From Agapetus fuscipes (taxonomy: Eukaryota; Arthropoda; Insecta; Trichoptera; Glossosomatidae): DNA of 64,000 nt. Both the position numbers and the translations under genes were made by a program. Shown one piece after another: positions 10,378 through 20,403 of the stretch (the stretch's first letter is position 1; every line of letters starts with the position of its first letter). The stretch lies in assembly GCA_951799405.1 (NCBI GenBank), contig OX637338.1, positions 4,588,001 to 4,652,000 on the forward strand, in the 5' to 3' direction. The notes under the pieces are model-generated. The model saw only the letters and a list, made by a program, of their open reading frames with translations. It did not search any database and was not told where the DNA came from.

Positions 10378-10465
10378 ATGGTGGTTTTTATGTTGTAGGT
10401 GCACATACGGCATGTGCAAGCGCGAACTTATACTTGTCTGCTTGTGAGAATGCGTATTATTGTTT
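10378..10465 (+). repeat. MR repeat, central fragment
   Basis: TTTTTATGTTGTAGGTGCACA through GCGCGAACTTATACTTGTC to TGTGAGAATGCG matches the middle to 3' part of MR. Both ends are missing. Confidence 0.6.
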
Positions 10466-10554
10466 TTAGTTATATTTTGAAAACGTAACGACTGATTGTT
10501 GTTGGTATTTATAAAATTTTAAGAATCGCAGCCTTTTATCTAATTTTAACCCTT

Positions 10555-11520
10555 TGACTACCAAGAAAATTGCTAATACATTTTGTATGGAAAATTTTCA
10601 CTTTGTATCGCGGCTATACTTCTAATTCACTTTTTGGAAAAAATATTGATGGAAATGTATAAGTTATCATTATTAACTTACATTTGTAGAAGATTATTTT
10701 TTATTAACCCTCTAACTGCCGAGAATTTTTCAATATTTTTTTAATTTTGTATGGTAACTTCCTAAGCCGAGATTATGATGAAGCAATGATTATAATCGTT
10801 AGATAGCACTATTTTATAAACGAATTCACAGAAATTTTGAGAAAAATCGTTGGAGCTGTTTTTGAGAAAATCGCATTTAAAATTTTCAGCTCTTGGGAAG
10901 CCATCTTGAATTTTTAAAAAAGAAAAAAATCTTTGATTACGAAATAAAGTAATAAATTTATTATTTCTATCAAATCTAAAACAAATTTAAATATCTTGCA
11001 TTTTAATGGGTTTTTGTAATATTTTCTATTTAAAATTTCAGGTCGTGTAAACGGTGCTTTATATTTATTTTTTCCAAAAAAAAAAATATTTAATTTTGTA
11101 GAAATTTATGTTGTCTATAATATTGTAGAACATTATATTTTTGTTGACGCCTTAACTTTCGAGAAAATTACAATCGTTTGTTTTTTTCATATCGCAACCC
11201 ATAGACACAGATTAGTAAGAGTGTTGCCATAAGTAATTTATTAAGTTAAAAACTAATTAGTGGCAATTCTGAAAATTTAAGAAAAATTCTTCGAGCCGTT
11301 TTTGTAAAAAGTGCAATTTTATGTTTTTTTTTGTATAGCAGCCATCTTGAATTTTCAAGCTGGTGTAATGCCATGTTATTCATACTTAATACATGTTCAA
11401 AGAAGTTGATGAAGTCAAAATTTGGTATCTCTAGGTTTTATACTTTGGAAAGTGACACATATACACACATACAGACGGACGTTTTTGAAAGATGTGTTTT
11501 TTGGCATGTCCTGCAAAAGG
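10555..11520. repeat. Diverged internal duplications, family unknown
   Basis: CCTTTGACTACCAAGAAAAT (10551) and CCTCTAACTGCCGAGAATTT (10705) are related. Two segments ending AGCCATCTTGAATTTT (10900, 11340) are also related. The pattern suggests an old dispersed repeat with internal copies. It is non-coding. Confidence 0.4.
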
Positions 11521-11524
11521 CGAT

Positions 11525-11560
11525 GAAGCTCGCAGAGGGGCTCTTGAGGTGTGTTATTTA
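11525..11560 (+). repeat. SINE-A 3' fragment
   Basis: AGCTCGCAGAGGGGCTCTTG followed by AGGTGTG matches the SINE-A 3' body at 3058-3090. Confidence 0.55.
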
Positions 11561-11583
11561 CCTAAGCATTATTTATTATTTGT

Positions 11584-11672
11584 ATTCCTTGACTTACTGT
11601 TGCCAAGGAATGCTGGAGGCTGTCCACCAATACTGTCAAAAATGGTTCACTTTGCCAATGTGCTCAGGCGAG
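11584..11672 (+). repeat. MR repeat, 5' fragment
   Basis: Starts TTCCTTGACTTACTG and reaches GTTCACTTTGCCAATGTG, then loses similarity. This copy keeps the family 5' end but lacks the 3' end. Confidence 0.65.
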
Positions 11673-12105
11673 GGAGGCGCTCTTAGCTGCGCGTGTCTCT
11701 GCTGGTTGTGGGCGGGTGAGCTAGGCGCCCTTAGAGGTATTTAAGACTTGTGTCAAACGACACGCATCTGTACTTTAGACTTTGGTTTAGTATTATGACA
11801 AATTTGTCTTTTCATCGAGTTCGTCTGATTAGAATGGTTTGATGGAGGGACAAAGGCGCACAGGATCTGACAAGTCCTGTCGCCGTGAAGCTTGGGGAGT
11901 GTCAAATGGCCCCTGCAGGGTTGCCAAAGCTTTTACCAGACTGAAAAAATCACTTCCGTCTAGTAACAGTAGACGCAAGCAAGAAGATAAATGGAAAATT
12001 GGAAGGATAAAAGAAAAACAACTTTGTTTTACGATTACATGACTATATATATTTTATACCACAAGCGGTTTCGCAAACATCCGTGTGATCAGATTGAGGA
12101 TATTA
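11673..12105. other. GC-richer unique stretch, unidentified
   Basis: 11680-11760 is unusually GC-rich and is followed by a possible TATTTAAG promoter word near 11739. A 67-codon basic frame (11839-12042) has no domain I recognise. It could be part of an LTR or a 5' region of a retroelement, but nothing here proves it. Confidence 0.3.
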
Positions 12106-12897
12106 TTATTTGAATAAACAACACTTTTTAAATTTTTAAAAACACTGTTTTAATTTCACACATATATAATATTGTTATGTAAATATAAATATTGAAATAA
12201 GTATCGGTAGTTATAGTTATAAGAATCCTCATAAGTATTGGTAGGTAAGATCGATAATTGTGTATAAGTGTAGAATTCTCTAGGCTAAGTAGGTATTTGT
12301 TATAATTATAGGAATTCTGTATTGCATCGGTGGGTAGGATTTTGGTTGTGTCTCTAGGTAGTACGTGAAGCATCGAGAAGTAATAATTACTCTGGAACCG
12401 TCTAGCAACTATAGGTCTAGATTATACTGCTCTAAAGAGTATAAAGGGTGCAAATGGCCTGCAGAGCGGCCAGTATCATACGACACTTACAAACACATAG
12501 AGCTAATCTGATCAGTGAACCGAAACCAAGTGGAATAGTCGAGAAAGTTTTGTGAAAATAAATTTTGTAACAGTGTAAAATAAATAACTATTGAAGAAGA
12601 CCTGTGTATTTTTAATTTGAAAGACAATTGAACCCTAATTTCGTAACAATATATTTAAAAAGAATTAAATTTTAAATAATACTAACGTTTTCGACATGTT
12701 TTCGACATGTTTTCGACATGTAAAAATGTCAAAAACGTTTTGAAAAAAACGTAGGAAAGAATTTTCCTACCTGATGATGACAAAAATGTCGAAAACGTTA
12801 GTATTATTTAAAATTTAATTATTTGTAAATATATTATATATGTGTGAAATTCAAACAGTGTTTTTAAAAATTTTAAAAGTGTTGTTTATTCAAATAA
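12106..12897. mobile_element. Palindromic Penelope-like element with hammerhead-like loop, split by an LTR
   Basis: Left arm 12106-12172 plus 12653-12692 pairs with right arm 12795-12897 (TTATTTGAATAAACA and its complement at the tips, TAATACTAACGTTTTCGACA near the loop). On the plus strand the loop holds an 8-bp stem I (GTAGGAAA/TTTCCTAC, 12751-12770), CTGATGA (12771-12777), stem II GACA/TGTC and GAAA (12791-12794). This is the full hammerhead order. The cleavage triplet and stem III are imperfect. The left side carries an 11-bp TTTTCGACATG unit three times (12688-12720), a triplication of the complementary GAAA region. Confidence 0.75.
12173..12648 (+). mobile_element. Solo LTR, 476 bp, ATAT target duplication
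   Basis: It starts TGTTATG and ends CGTAACA, giving the short TG...CA inverted termini of an LTR. It is flanked by ATAT at 12169-12172 and 12649-12652. A TATAAA lies near 12440, and AATAAA words follow at 12558 and 12582. The other arm of the host palindrome has no LTR and acts as the empty site. The 3' third (GAAGAAGACCTGTGT) matches 45653-45667. Confidence 0.82.
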
Positions 12898-12945
12898 CAA
12901 ATCAAAAACATGAATTTTCACAGTGTTAATACACACACCATAAAA

Positions 12946-13100
12946 AAAGATGAGGATATTGTGAAGGAATGGGATATACAAAGTGAGCGCAAAAGAAGAA
13001 AATGAATGAAAAAGGTGATGGATATGAAAGAATTGAAAGATGTATGTAATGATAGGAAAAAATGGAGGTAGCTCTGCAGAGGCACTGGCACCTCTTGCGG
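12946..13100 (+). pseudogene. LINE family A C-terminal remnant
   Basis: The frame reads DEDIVKEWDIQSERKRRK, a stop, then MKKVMDMKELKDVCNDRKKW followed by R and a stop. It is the homologue of the segment at 5000-5100, including the MKKVM and DRKKWR words. It then runs through GCAGAGGCACTGGCACC into a truncated MR. Confidence 0.7.
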
Positions 13101-13114
13101 AATGGCGACAGAGT

Positions 13115-13312
13115 TACAGTCACAATGTCACTCCTGTTTAAGGGAAGGTCGGCAAAAGTTGAAGGGCTTATATTTATTTGAGGTTTGCATTTTAATTTTT
13201 AAGTACACATTCAGCATTTGTAAGCGCGAAATAACACGTGTTTGTTTGTGGGAACCCACTTTATATGAATATTATCATATCTTTACAACTAAGATAATAG
13301 ATATTGTATTGT
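13115..13312 (+). repeat. MR repeat, 5'-truncated
   Basis: Starts inside the core (CACAATGTCACTCCTGTTTA) directly after the family A LINE tail region, and runs to CTTTACAACTAAGATAATAG. The missing MR 5' third argues for template joining between a LINE tail and MR. Confidence 0.7.
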
Positions 13313-13316
13313 ATTA

Positions 13317-13390
13317 CTAGCTGTACCCGGCTGGCGTGTTTCACTTTGCCATTTGGGAATATTGAATCAATGATTTCCATGCACAAATGA
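13317..13390 (+). repeat. Fragment with CTAGCTGTACCCGGC end
   Basis: The words CTAGCTGTACCCGGC and GCGTGTTTCACT recur in inverse form at 50752-50777 (GTGAAACACGCCGGGTACTG). In insects this is a common end sequence of dispersed elements. The class is not established. Confidence 0.45.
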
Positions 13391-13399
13391 AGCCGCCTT

Positions 13400-14610
13400 C
13401 ACGCAACTTAGTTGTTTTGACACATTAAATCAAACCAGTTTCTGTTTAAAAAGAACAAAAGGAATGCGCGCAGTCTAAACAAATTAAGATGTTGTAAACA
13501 AATCTTTATCTCACATGCCAGTTTTGAAAAATGTATTGGATTCATTCTGTAACTGAATATTAATAATTTGTAGGTTGTTGTTGTATTTGTAACTAAAAAA
13601 ACTAATAAAGATAAAAAAAACACTGTTGCATATGTGCAACTGTGGCCGTTTTATCCCCGAATGTGAATCATTGGCATATGTAAACATTTTTTTGCACAAA
13701 GAAGATGACCAAATTTGTGCCTAATATTATGAAAAACTAATATGAATTGCAATATTTTATTTGCCAGAAGTACTTTTTAGAAGTTCGAGTCAGATTCGAG
13801 TCAGTCGTAATTTGCACTCTGACATCGATATAAATAAAATATATTTATATTGATGCACTCTGGACAAAGCCATAAAAACAGTTCATAAAGAAAAAAGTGA
13901 AAACCTAAAAAACATAGGTCTTGAAAATTGTTTTCATTTTTCCACTACGATGTATTTATTACCCGTCGACATGACGTCTACGAAATGTTATCCCATACTG
14001 CACGATTGGATATCGCTGTGCGAAGAGCGCAGAGCCTTAGCCTATGTCTCGCGTGTGTGAAAGAGAGACAGAGTGTAAACAGTTAGTGTGCTCTTGGCTT
14101 GATCGACGTTTAAAAAGAAATGTGACATCGTGTATAAAGATTCAACGACAACTGTATATGCTATCGTAAAGAGCCCCCAAACACATTTGACATTTGTATC
14201 ATATTTTTAAGTGTGTACAAATACTGGACTAGAGAATTTTTTTGTTTTATGCGTTACAACGTTTGTCTGTTCGAGATTCGAAAAACTTTAAATTTTGATT
14301 TTGTTAAAACGGGACAGGGCCCTTAATTAATGAAATACCTGATCGCAAAGGCATTCCGAAATTGTTATCAATCGTTCCCACTTAGCTAATGCTGCAGGAG
14401 AATGAGTGGTATTTATTCAACTTCATGCGGTGTCTTAGTCCCCGCCCGTGATTCCATTTATAGATTTCGGGAGATCTGGAGAATACAAAGGATATCAAAC
14501 TATAAACAAGAAATAAAAATGCATTAAAACAGCTCCTTCTAAATTTTGTACTATTAGAATTTTCTCTTTCTCTAAGACCTGGTATTTTCAACGTTTGCAT
14601 AGCGAATTTA
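13400..14610. other. No recognised feature
   Basis: Mixed AT-rich sequence with open frames up to 72 codons. None has domain character. Confidence 0.4.
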
Positions 14611-14611
14611 T

Positions 14612-14850
14612 CTAATCTAAGTTGCAGAGATACCTATGTAACATTGCGGATTCACATTATATGCATTTTCACAAGCAAACACGGATTAGATACATGCGGC
14701 ATGCGAACCTACAACGTAAAAACCCAAACCTCAAATGCACATACACCCTACAAAAAAAGGTTTTTCTTTCCGACCTTCCCTGAAACAGGGGTGTCATTGG
14801 CAAAGTGAACCATTTTCTACAGCATGGGTGGTCAGCCACCCATTATACAG
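14612..14850 (-). repeat. MR repeat, full-length diverged copy
   Basis: TAATCTAAGTTGCAGAGATA through CCCTGAAACAGGGGTG to GCATGGGTGGTCAGCC. It belongs to the subgroup with ACAACGTAAAAACCC and TGCGGCATGCG words. The extreme 5' end is decayed. Confidence 0.8.
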
Positions 14851-14991
14851 AGTGAAAAGGACGCACTTACGTCAATCGTGCGGGTGTTTTTTTTTTATCA
14901 GTTGAAAGTAAAATGTGTTAACGTTGAAAATACCGCGTCTCAGTGTTTTTGTACGCGTTGGGGGTGTGAAATTAAAATAACATGAAAAATA

Positions 14992-15030
14992 ATGAGGATG
15001 CAAACGGATTGTTTGCGAAACTGGTCGCGG
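14992..15030 (+). ncRNA. Hammerhead-like motif
   Basis: TGAGGA (14993-14998), a perfect 6-bp stem GCAAAC/GTTTGC (15000-15005, 15011-15016), then GAAAC (15017-15021) and TGGTCGCGG. The first core base is A instead of C. No matching upstream stem III strand or cleavage triplet is clear, so activity is doubtful. The 3' side (GAAACTGGTCG) is the same as at 15332-15342. Confidence 0.5.
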
Positions 15031-15162
15031 TCCAACTGAATATGCTCGCCGTAATCAAAAACAAAGATGTTTTATTTTTGTATCTTTTCATGAAAATATT
15101 GTTTAGGTAACTTTCTCAGTAGCAATTACGAATCTTATAGTTTCTAGTTATGTCGTGTATTA

Positions 15163-15396
15163 CAATAAAATAAAAATTGCTTTGTTTTAATTCACATGAG
15201 TTTATTTTTAGACACGACCCGCCCACATACAACTTCCCCCTCCCCTTCTGTAATTTAAATCCTTGCTTCGTAATTCTGTATTCTCTGTTAGTTTCTATTT
15301 ACACCTGAAGATGGGAGGTACTGCTTCTCCCGAAACTGGTCGTGTCCAAAAATAAACTCATGTGAATTAAAACAAAGCAATTTTTATTTTATTGTA
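15163..15396 (+). mobile_element. Inverted-repeat element with near-canonical hammerhead core
   Basis: Arms 15163-15219 and 15338-15396 are complementary over about 57 bp. At the 3' side of the loop, CTGAAGA (15305-15311) fits CUGANGA exactly, stem II is GGGAG/CTCCC (15313-15317, 15327-15331), and GAAAC follows at 15332-15336. Stem III is GACACGACC pairing with GGTCGTGTC. At the expected cleavage site the triplet reads as GCC rather than NUH, so self-cleavage may be lost. The layout fits a Penelope-like element LTR remnant. Confidence 0.72.
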
Positions 15397-16187
15397 TTAA
15401 AATGAACTTTCACGAAGTTACTGCTGAAAATCTAGATAATATGTCGTGTATTCTTTTTTAAAAAAAATGCTGATTACCTAATATTTTTTAATTACAAAAT
15501 AATTCACCAACTTTAAATCTCCTCCACCTTTAGGAACCATTAAATATCTCAAAAGCCTGGCGACCGAGTGTCTCTCGAACCCAGACAGACCGGCACCTCA
15601 GCTGGAAACCGCTTAGACTGCAACCCTACACACCACTGGAACCTTAAAAAAATACAAGAACTATACACACACACCCATTCTAAGCTCAGGGTTCTACAAA
15701 TTTAGGGAACGGCATTTTTATGACTGATACTTGTGTATCACACCGGTCGGTATTTGGATACATCCAAAAAAAATAACCTACGATCCCTTTTTGGACCCTT
15801 TTATGATTCACTTGGGTAATAATAATTTATTCTGGAGTTGGCGGGAAGGCTTTGTTGGGCGCTGTTTTGTTTTGGTTCGTTAAACAAACGTAAAATGCGA
15901 ACGCTTACCGAGTGATGGATTCGATTAGAACTCCTGCGGGATATTGACTTTGCGTTTATTGATTTTAAAAAAAAAGATGAATGATGATGTAGAAGACATT
16001 GTGTTTGGCTGGAAGTAACAAATGATACTTTTTTCTTTCTGTTCGTTCATAGTACAAAAGTTTCTTAATGATTTTAAAGCCCATATCTGTATTTATCTAG
16101 AAAAAAATGTTTAGATGTTATTAGGAATTTTTGGTAAAATAAATACTAACATAATGGAGTACCTACGGTCGATAGTTCGATTGATTC
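15397..16187. other. No recognised feature
   Basis: AT-rich with a short GC-richer patch at 15560-15620. No frame or repeat could be assigned. Confidence 0.4.
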
Positions 16188-16438
16188 TATAATCTATAAT
16201 CTAAGTTACAAAAATAAATCACACTTGAGATTCATATTACATGCATTCCTGTAACTTGTAAGTATAAGTTCGCGCTTACACATGACGCATGTGGACTTAC
16301 AACATAAAAACCCAATCTCAAATGAACACAAGCCCTGTACTCTTGCAGGTCTTCCCTGAAACGAGGGTGACATTGAAAAAGTGAATATTTTTTTACAGTA
16401 TGGGTGGTCAGCCTCATCTCGACCTATCAAGTCAAGGC
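16188..16438 (-). repeat. MR repeat, full-length
   Basis: CTATAATCTATAATCTAAG at the left end, the core CCTGAAACGAGGGTGACATT, and CATCTCGACCTATCAAGTCA at the right end. Both family ends are present. Confidence 0.85.
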
Positions 16439-16588
16439 ACTTCTGGTTGTCTTCGGATTTTTGTGTGAGCCGCATAGGTACCTATACATTTACGAATGTT
16501 ACCTAAATTTGATTTTTCTACTCCCATTTGGTAATTTACTAATTACAAAACGGCTAACGCAATCACAATGCCATACATTTCTACACCC

Positions 16589-16613
16589 GTTGCATAATGT
16601 TACATTATGCAAC
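16589..16613. repeat. Short perfect palindrome
   Basis: GTTGCATAATGT and its complement are separated by one base. No function is implied. Confidence 0.6.
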
Positions 16614-16639
16614 CGGTAACCGTGTTAAAATGAACATGT

Positions 16640-16820
16640 GCGCATGTGCATTGTCAGAATTGGAACCATTTTTTAATTTCAAATGTCAACCTTGTATGGG
16701 GGTATGAAGACCTGTCAATCCAAGATGGCCGCAAGCGATCAGCTGATTAGGCTTCATACAATATTAGTGATATTCGGTAGGTAGGAATTACCGTGGTGAT
16801 GAGACTTTCAGCCCTGTTCA
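16640..16820. mobile_element. MITE-G copy, one end decayed
   Basis: It holds TGTCAATCCAAGATGGCCGC and ATTCGGTAGGTAGGAATTAC followed by CGTGGTGATGAGACTTTCAG, the same words as the MITEs at 38777 and 40607. The left terminal repeat is not clear. Confidence 0.6.
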
Positions 16821-17014
16821 GATGAAAATAAATAAGTATATTTTATGTGTAGAGTCAAATAAAAATTGTTAATAGTGCTAAAATTTATCGAATTTATTTA
16901 TCGGATTGCTCCAAATAAAGCTTTCCTTTTTTCAATGGAAAATAAAAGGCTTGAAAGGAAAACAATACAAAAAATTTCACCGCAAAAAATAAACAAACTC
17001 AAAAAGTTACTTGG

Positions 17015-17240
17015 TTAATAGGTGAGTATGAGGTTGATCACCTATGCTGTACAAATTTGGTTCACCTGCCAATACAACTGCAGGGCATATGTTTATTTGA
17101 GTTTTGGGTTTGAATGTTTAAGCTTATATGCAGGATGTAAAAGCGCGACCTTATACATATGTGTCGGCTTGTGGGCATGAATTCAATATGAAACCTAAAT
17201 ATAATTTATTTTTACAACTTCGGGTTAGATTAGATAATCG
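17015..17240 (+). repeat. MR repeat, diverged, core deletion
   Basis: TAGGTGAGTATGAGGTTGATC starts it and TTACAACTTCGGGTTAG ends it. The CCCCTGTTTCAGGGAAGG core has been lost by a small deletion near 17080. Confidence 0.65.
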
Positions 17241-18112
17241 AAGGGAATGATAAATCACACGTTTTGACAAAGGTAAGGTTTTAATTACTTCAAATGGACG
17301 AGTACATTATAATGACTATTATTCACTATTTTGTTAATTCTCTCATGGTCGTAGAAAAAGTATTGTATGCCACTGCACGTAATTAGTCTTTGTAACACTA
17401 TATATATAAAAAGACTATCATTACTTGGCAGTGGCATAAATAACTATTTTCGTTTCAGTGGTTTGTCTTTAGGTAACGCTAGGTATCCTCCATGGAAGAT
17501 AGAAAAGCGTTCATTTTCCAATTAATCGTTTGGCGTAAGACTGTTTTTTTTGTCTGGAAAAATAAAAAAATCTACGCATCGATATAACTTCTACGAGGGT
17601 AAAATTGTAGAATACGAAATGAGCTTGAATATGATTTAAAGATAAAAATTTTGAGAAATCTGTAACAATGAAATTAATATTACTAGATTCATCATATTTT
17701 CAATCACAATCATCATGGAATACTTGCATCAATATCTTTCACAATGCAACATTTTCCAAGCACGTAAATTGTAAGAATTTAGATTGAAATGCTTGCGTAC
17801 AAACGTAAAAAAACGATATGGGAAAAAGTGCAATTATGAATATGAGTTTTAAATAATTCTAGTTGCAAATAATAAAGGCGTATTCACAAATGTAGATGAA
17901 AGGCCGTAACGTATCCGATAATGGCCGGACCACCAACGTCTCAACATGACTTTACATTTCATGTAAAGTAACTACTTTTAGGTACTACTAGCGATTACAA
18001 AACTTCAAGCAGTTCTACTACGCGTGTACACTCAACCATAAACTCAACATAAGAATAAACATGTAAACTAAATTAGCATATCTAGAGATCGTTTTAGTTG
18101 CCATATATTTTT
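17241..18112. other. No recognised feature
   Basis: AT-rich. No repeat family or protein similarity seen. Confidence 0.4.
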
Positions 18113-18564
18113 GGTGACAGGATAGAACAGCACAGTGAGAAAACAACATATTAGGAAATAACGTCACATGACAGAACATCACATGACATTACATCACAAT
18201 GACAAAATATCACAATGATAAATTAACACAGAAAATACATTACTACCTGTATGACAACACAACACAAACATTTTTTTTGCCTGTTACGAGTTCTTGATTT
18301 ATACATTAGCGTGGGGTGCCACTTTCTCATGTCTCACTTTGGTCATCTTTTGTCGCGTTTAGGGCAAAGTGGATGTTCGATTTTTCAAACCAACAGATGT
18401 AGAGCATGCGAAGTACAGGAGGACTAAGAAAATTATTAAAAATCAATATCTCAAGCCAAGGGAGTGTTCCAAACTTTGTGTAAAAACATACAAAGGATTT
18501 TTTTCATATTATTTATTATCACAGGATATCATAAGCTTAACAGAATTTTCTTGATCAGGAATAA

Positions 18565-18696
18565 CTTCGGCACCTCTGCGGCACTACAACAAGTGCCATA
18601 GACTCCTAGAGTCTCTAGAATCTAGGGAATCTCCCGCACAGGATTTCTTAAAAAAAAACTTGATCTAATCTAATCTAATCTAATCTTTTTCAATCA
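18565..18696 (+). repeat. 3' tail of unidentified retroelement with (TAATC)n
   Basis: GGCACCTCTGCGGCACTACA through GAATCTAGGGAATCTCCCGC, then an A run and TCTAATCTAATC repeats. The same segment appears at 51305-51405. The polyA/short-repeat end points to a non-LTR element or SINE. Confidence 0.6.
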
Positions 18697-18699
18697 AGA

Positions 18700-18958
18700 T
18701 TTTTTTTTCATAGATTTGTGAAGAGGAATGCAATTCACCAACCTATTCTGCCAGTCCAGAAACAGGTATTAATATCATCAATTAATAATGCATTATTGTT
18801 TATTTTAATGAATTATTAATTAATAATTACCCCATAAGATCTGTTGAACCAGGGTCAAAGTTATGGTCAAATGACCCAGGCGGGGATCGAACCAACGTTG
18901 TTCTATTCCAAACACGCTAGAAATATCAGCCCCCTTGGCCCCCTCGGCCATAACAACG
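18700..18958 (-). mobile_element. SINE-C, tRNA-headed
   Basis: On the minus strand it starts TTATGGCCGAGGGGGCCAAG, has box B GGTTCGATCCC, and ends with the complement of TTTGTGAAGAGGAATGCAAT followed by an A-rich tail. The head resembles Ser/Leu-type tRNAs (TGGCCGAG box A). Confidence 0.75.
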
Positions 18959-19504
18959 ACCATATGTGATGTTTTGTCATTGTGATGTACCATCCTGTAA
19001 CGTTTTGTCATGTGATGTTCTGTCATGTGATGTTTTGTTATGAAATGTTCGGTCATGTAATGTTTTGTGATGTGATGTTCTGCCATGTGATGTTTCAGTA
19101 AACAGCTACGTGGTGTACTGAGCCAGATTGCTTCACATGGTTTGGTCCGGCCCATTGCTTTGATAATCAGTAATTTTCGACGCGTCCGACGCGACGTGAG
19201 AACGCTTCCATTTCTATACGTCTTCAATTTTTTTAGTTACACCAGCACATAAGCGTAACTGCACCATGGCAAAAAAACATCTTAAAGCGAAAACTTATAC
19301 ACACTTCTACCAATAGGATCCACTCGCTACTTACATGCAATCCCTTTAGCGAGAACGCGGCAATAAGTTACACTATATTTGTGGTTTAGTTACGTAGGTA
19401 GATACCACGAGATCCATGTCAGTCGTTGATGTTATAAACTTATGTAGGTCAAGCTCTAAATTTTATTCAGGCAAATTTATGTTGGTTTTAAATCAGTAAT
19501 CAAT

Positions 19505-19735
19505 ATATTAGGATTAAATCTTAGGCTGAGCACCTATGCTGTAAAATATGATTCACTTTGCCAATGTCACCGCTGTTCCAGAGAAGGTCGGTAAAACTTG
19601 ATTTCAGGTTGTTTTTTTTTAATTGTAAGAACACATGCCGCATTTGTAAGCGCGAACTTACAGGTGCCTGTATGTGGGCATGCACTTAATACAAATTTTA
19701 AATGTTAATATACTTTTGCAACTTAGATTATTTAT
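19505..19735 (+). repeat. MR repeat, nearly full
   Basis: Begins at TAGGCTGAGCACCTATGCTG and ends GCAACTTAGATTATTTA. The first 20 bases of the family are missing. Confidence 0.75.
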
Positions 19736-20089
19736 TTCTTCTTCCTCTTGGTTTAGATCTAGGATCTGTTTATTGTGAAACTCTCTCCTGTGATGCACAA
19801 GACCAGCTGTTCTTCCATCTTACTTTGCAATCCAAAAAATATTTTTATTATAACCATTCAATCTTTTAGACGTCTTATTTACTTTATCCCCGAAATTTTC
19901 TTTGCAGAATACAGGCTTCAAGCCAAGTACTTTTTGGTCCTGGATTTATTTTACCCCTTCAAGGTACGCCAATGTCCACCTTACTTAGCTATGATTTGAA
20001 GAGTGTGTTATATTATATTCTCCAAGTACACACACACGGCAACAACTGCTCCACTCTTCACTCCACCCTGGTAATACATTCGTGACTAC
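19736..20089. other. No recognised feature
   Basis: A 74-codon open frame at 19775-19999 has no recognisable domain. Confidence 0.35.
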
Positions 20090-20305
20090 TGTTGCCGCCC
20101 ATTTCCCCGCGGCGGGTGACCATCCACCAGAGCCAGTGGGCGGGAAGGTTCTCGCGATCCGGTTCTAATAAAACACGAATTAACTTATCACAGTTTACGA
20201 TCGCGTCCCGGGGCGTTCACGCAGGCGTGGCACTCTCAAGGCACCCCACTCCGCATGGGGACCTTCACCCCGAGCATAAGGCAGCGCGTAAACTCACTTA
20301 GATTG
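20090..20305. other. GC-rich island of unknown origin
   Basis: Roughly 210 bases much richer in GC than the flanks, with words such as CCCCGCGGCGGGTGACCATC and GCGTCCCGGGGCGTTCACGC. A 69-codon plus-strand frame spans it. It could be the 5' region of a retroelement, but I cannot name it. Confidence 0.4.
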
Positions 20306-20403
20306 CGTAAATAATTTTTTTATGTAGACACTATGGTACTCCTAGAGAGTGATTTAGCTTTTATACATTTTTTTGATTTACGCAAACGATGTGAGTGTTT
20401 ATA

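Larger units (their letters stand above)
18113..19097. mobile_element. Foldback-like element FB-1, interrupted
   Basis: It begins GGTGACAGGATAGAACAGCA and continues as degenerate 9-11-bp units of the ACATGACAgaACatC type (18160-18240). Inverse units (TGATGTTTTGTCAT) occupy 18960-19090. The middle holds a LINE-type tail and a SINE-C, so the interior is not original. The far terminal end is not seen. Confidence 0.55.

Noticed and set aside
18820..19227. A 135-codon minus-strand frame with a His-rich repeat (TEHHITKHYM type)
   Set aside because: The His-rich part is the foldback short repeat, and the end is the SINE-C head. Only the first 45 residues are outside known repeats, and they show no domain.
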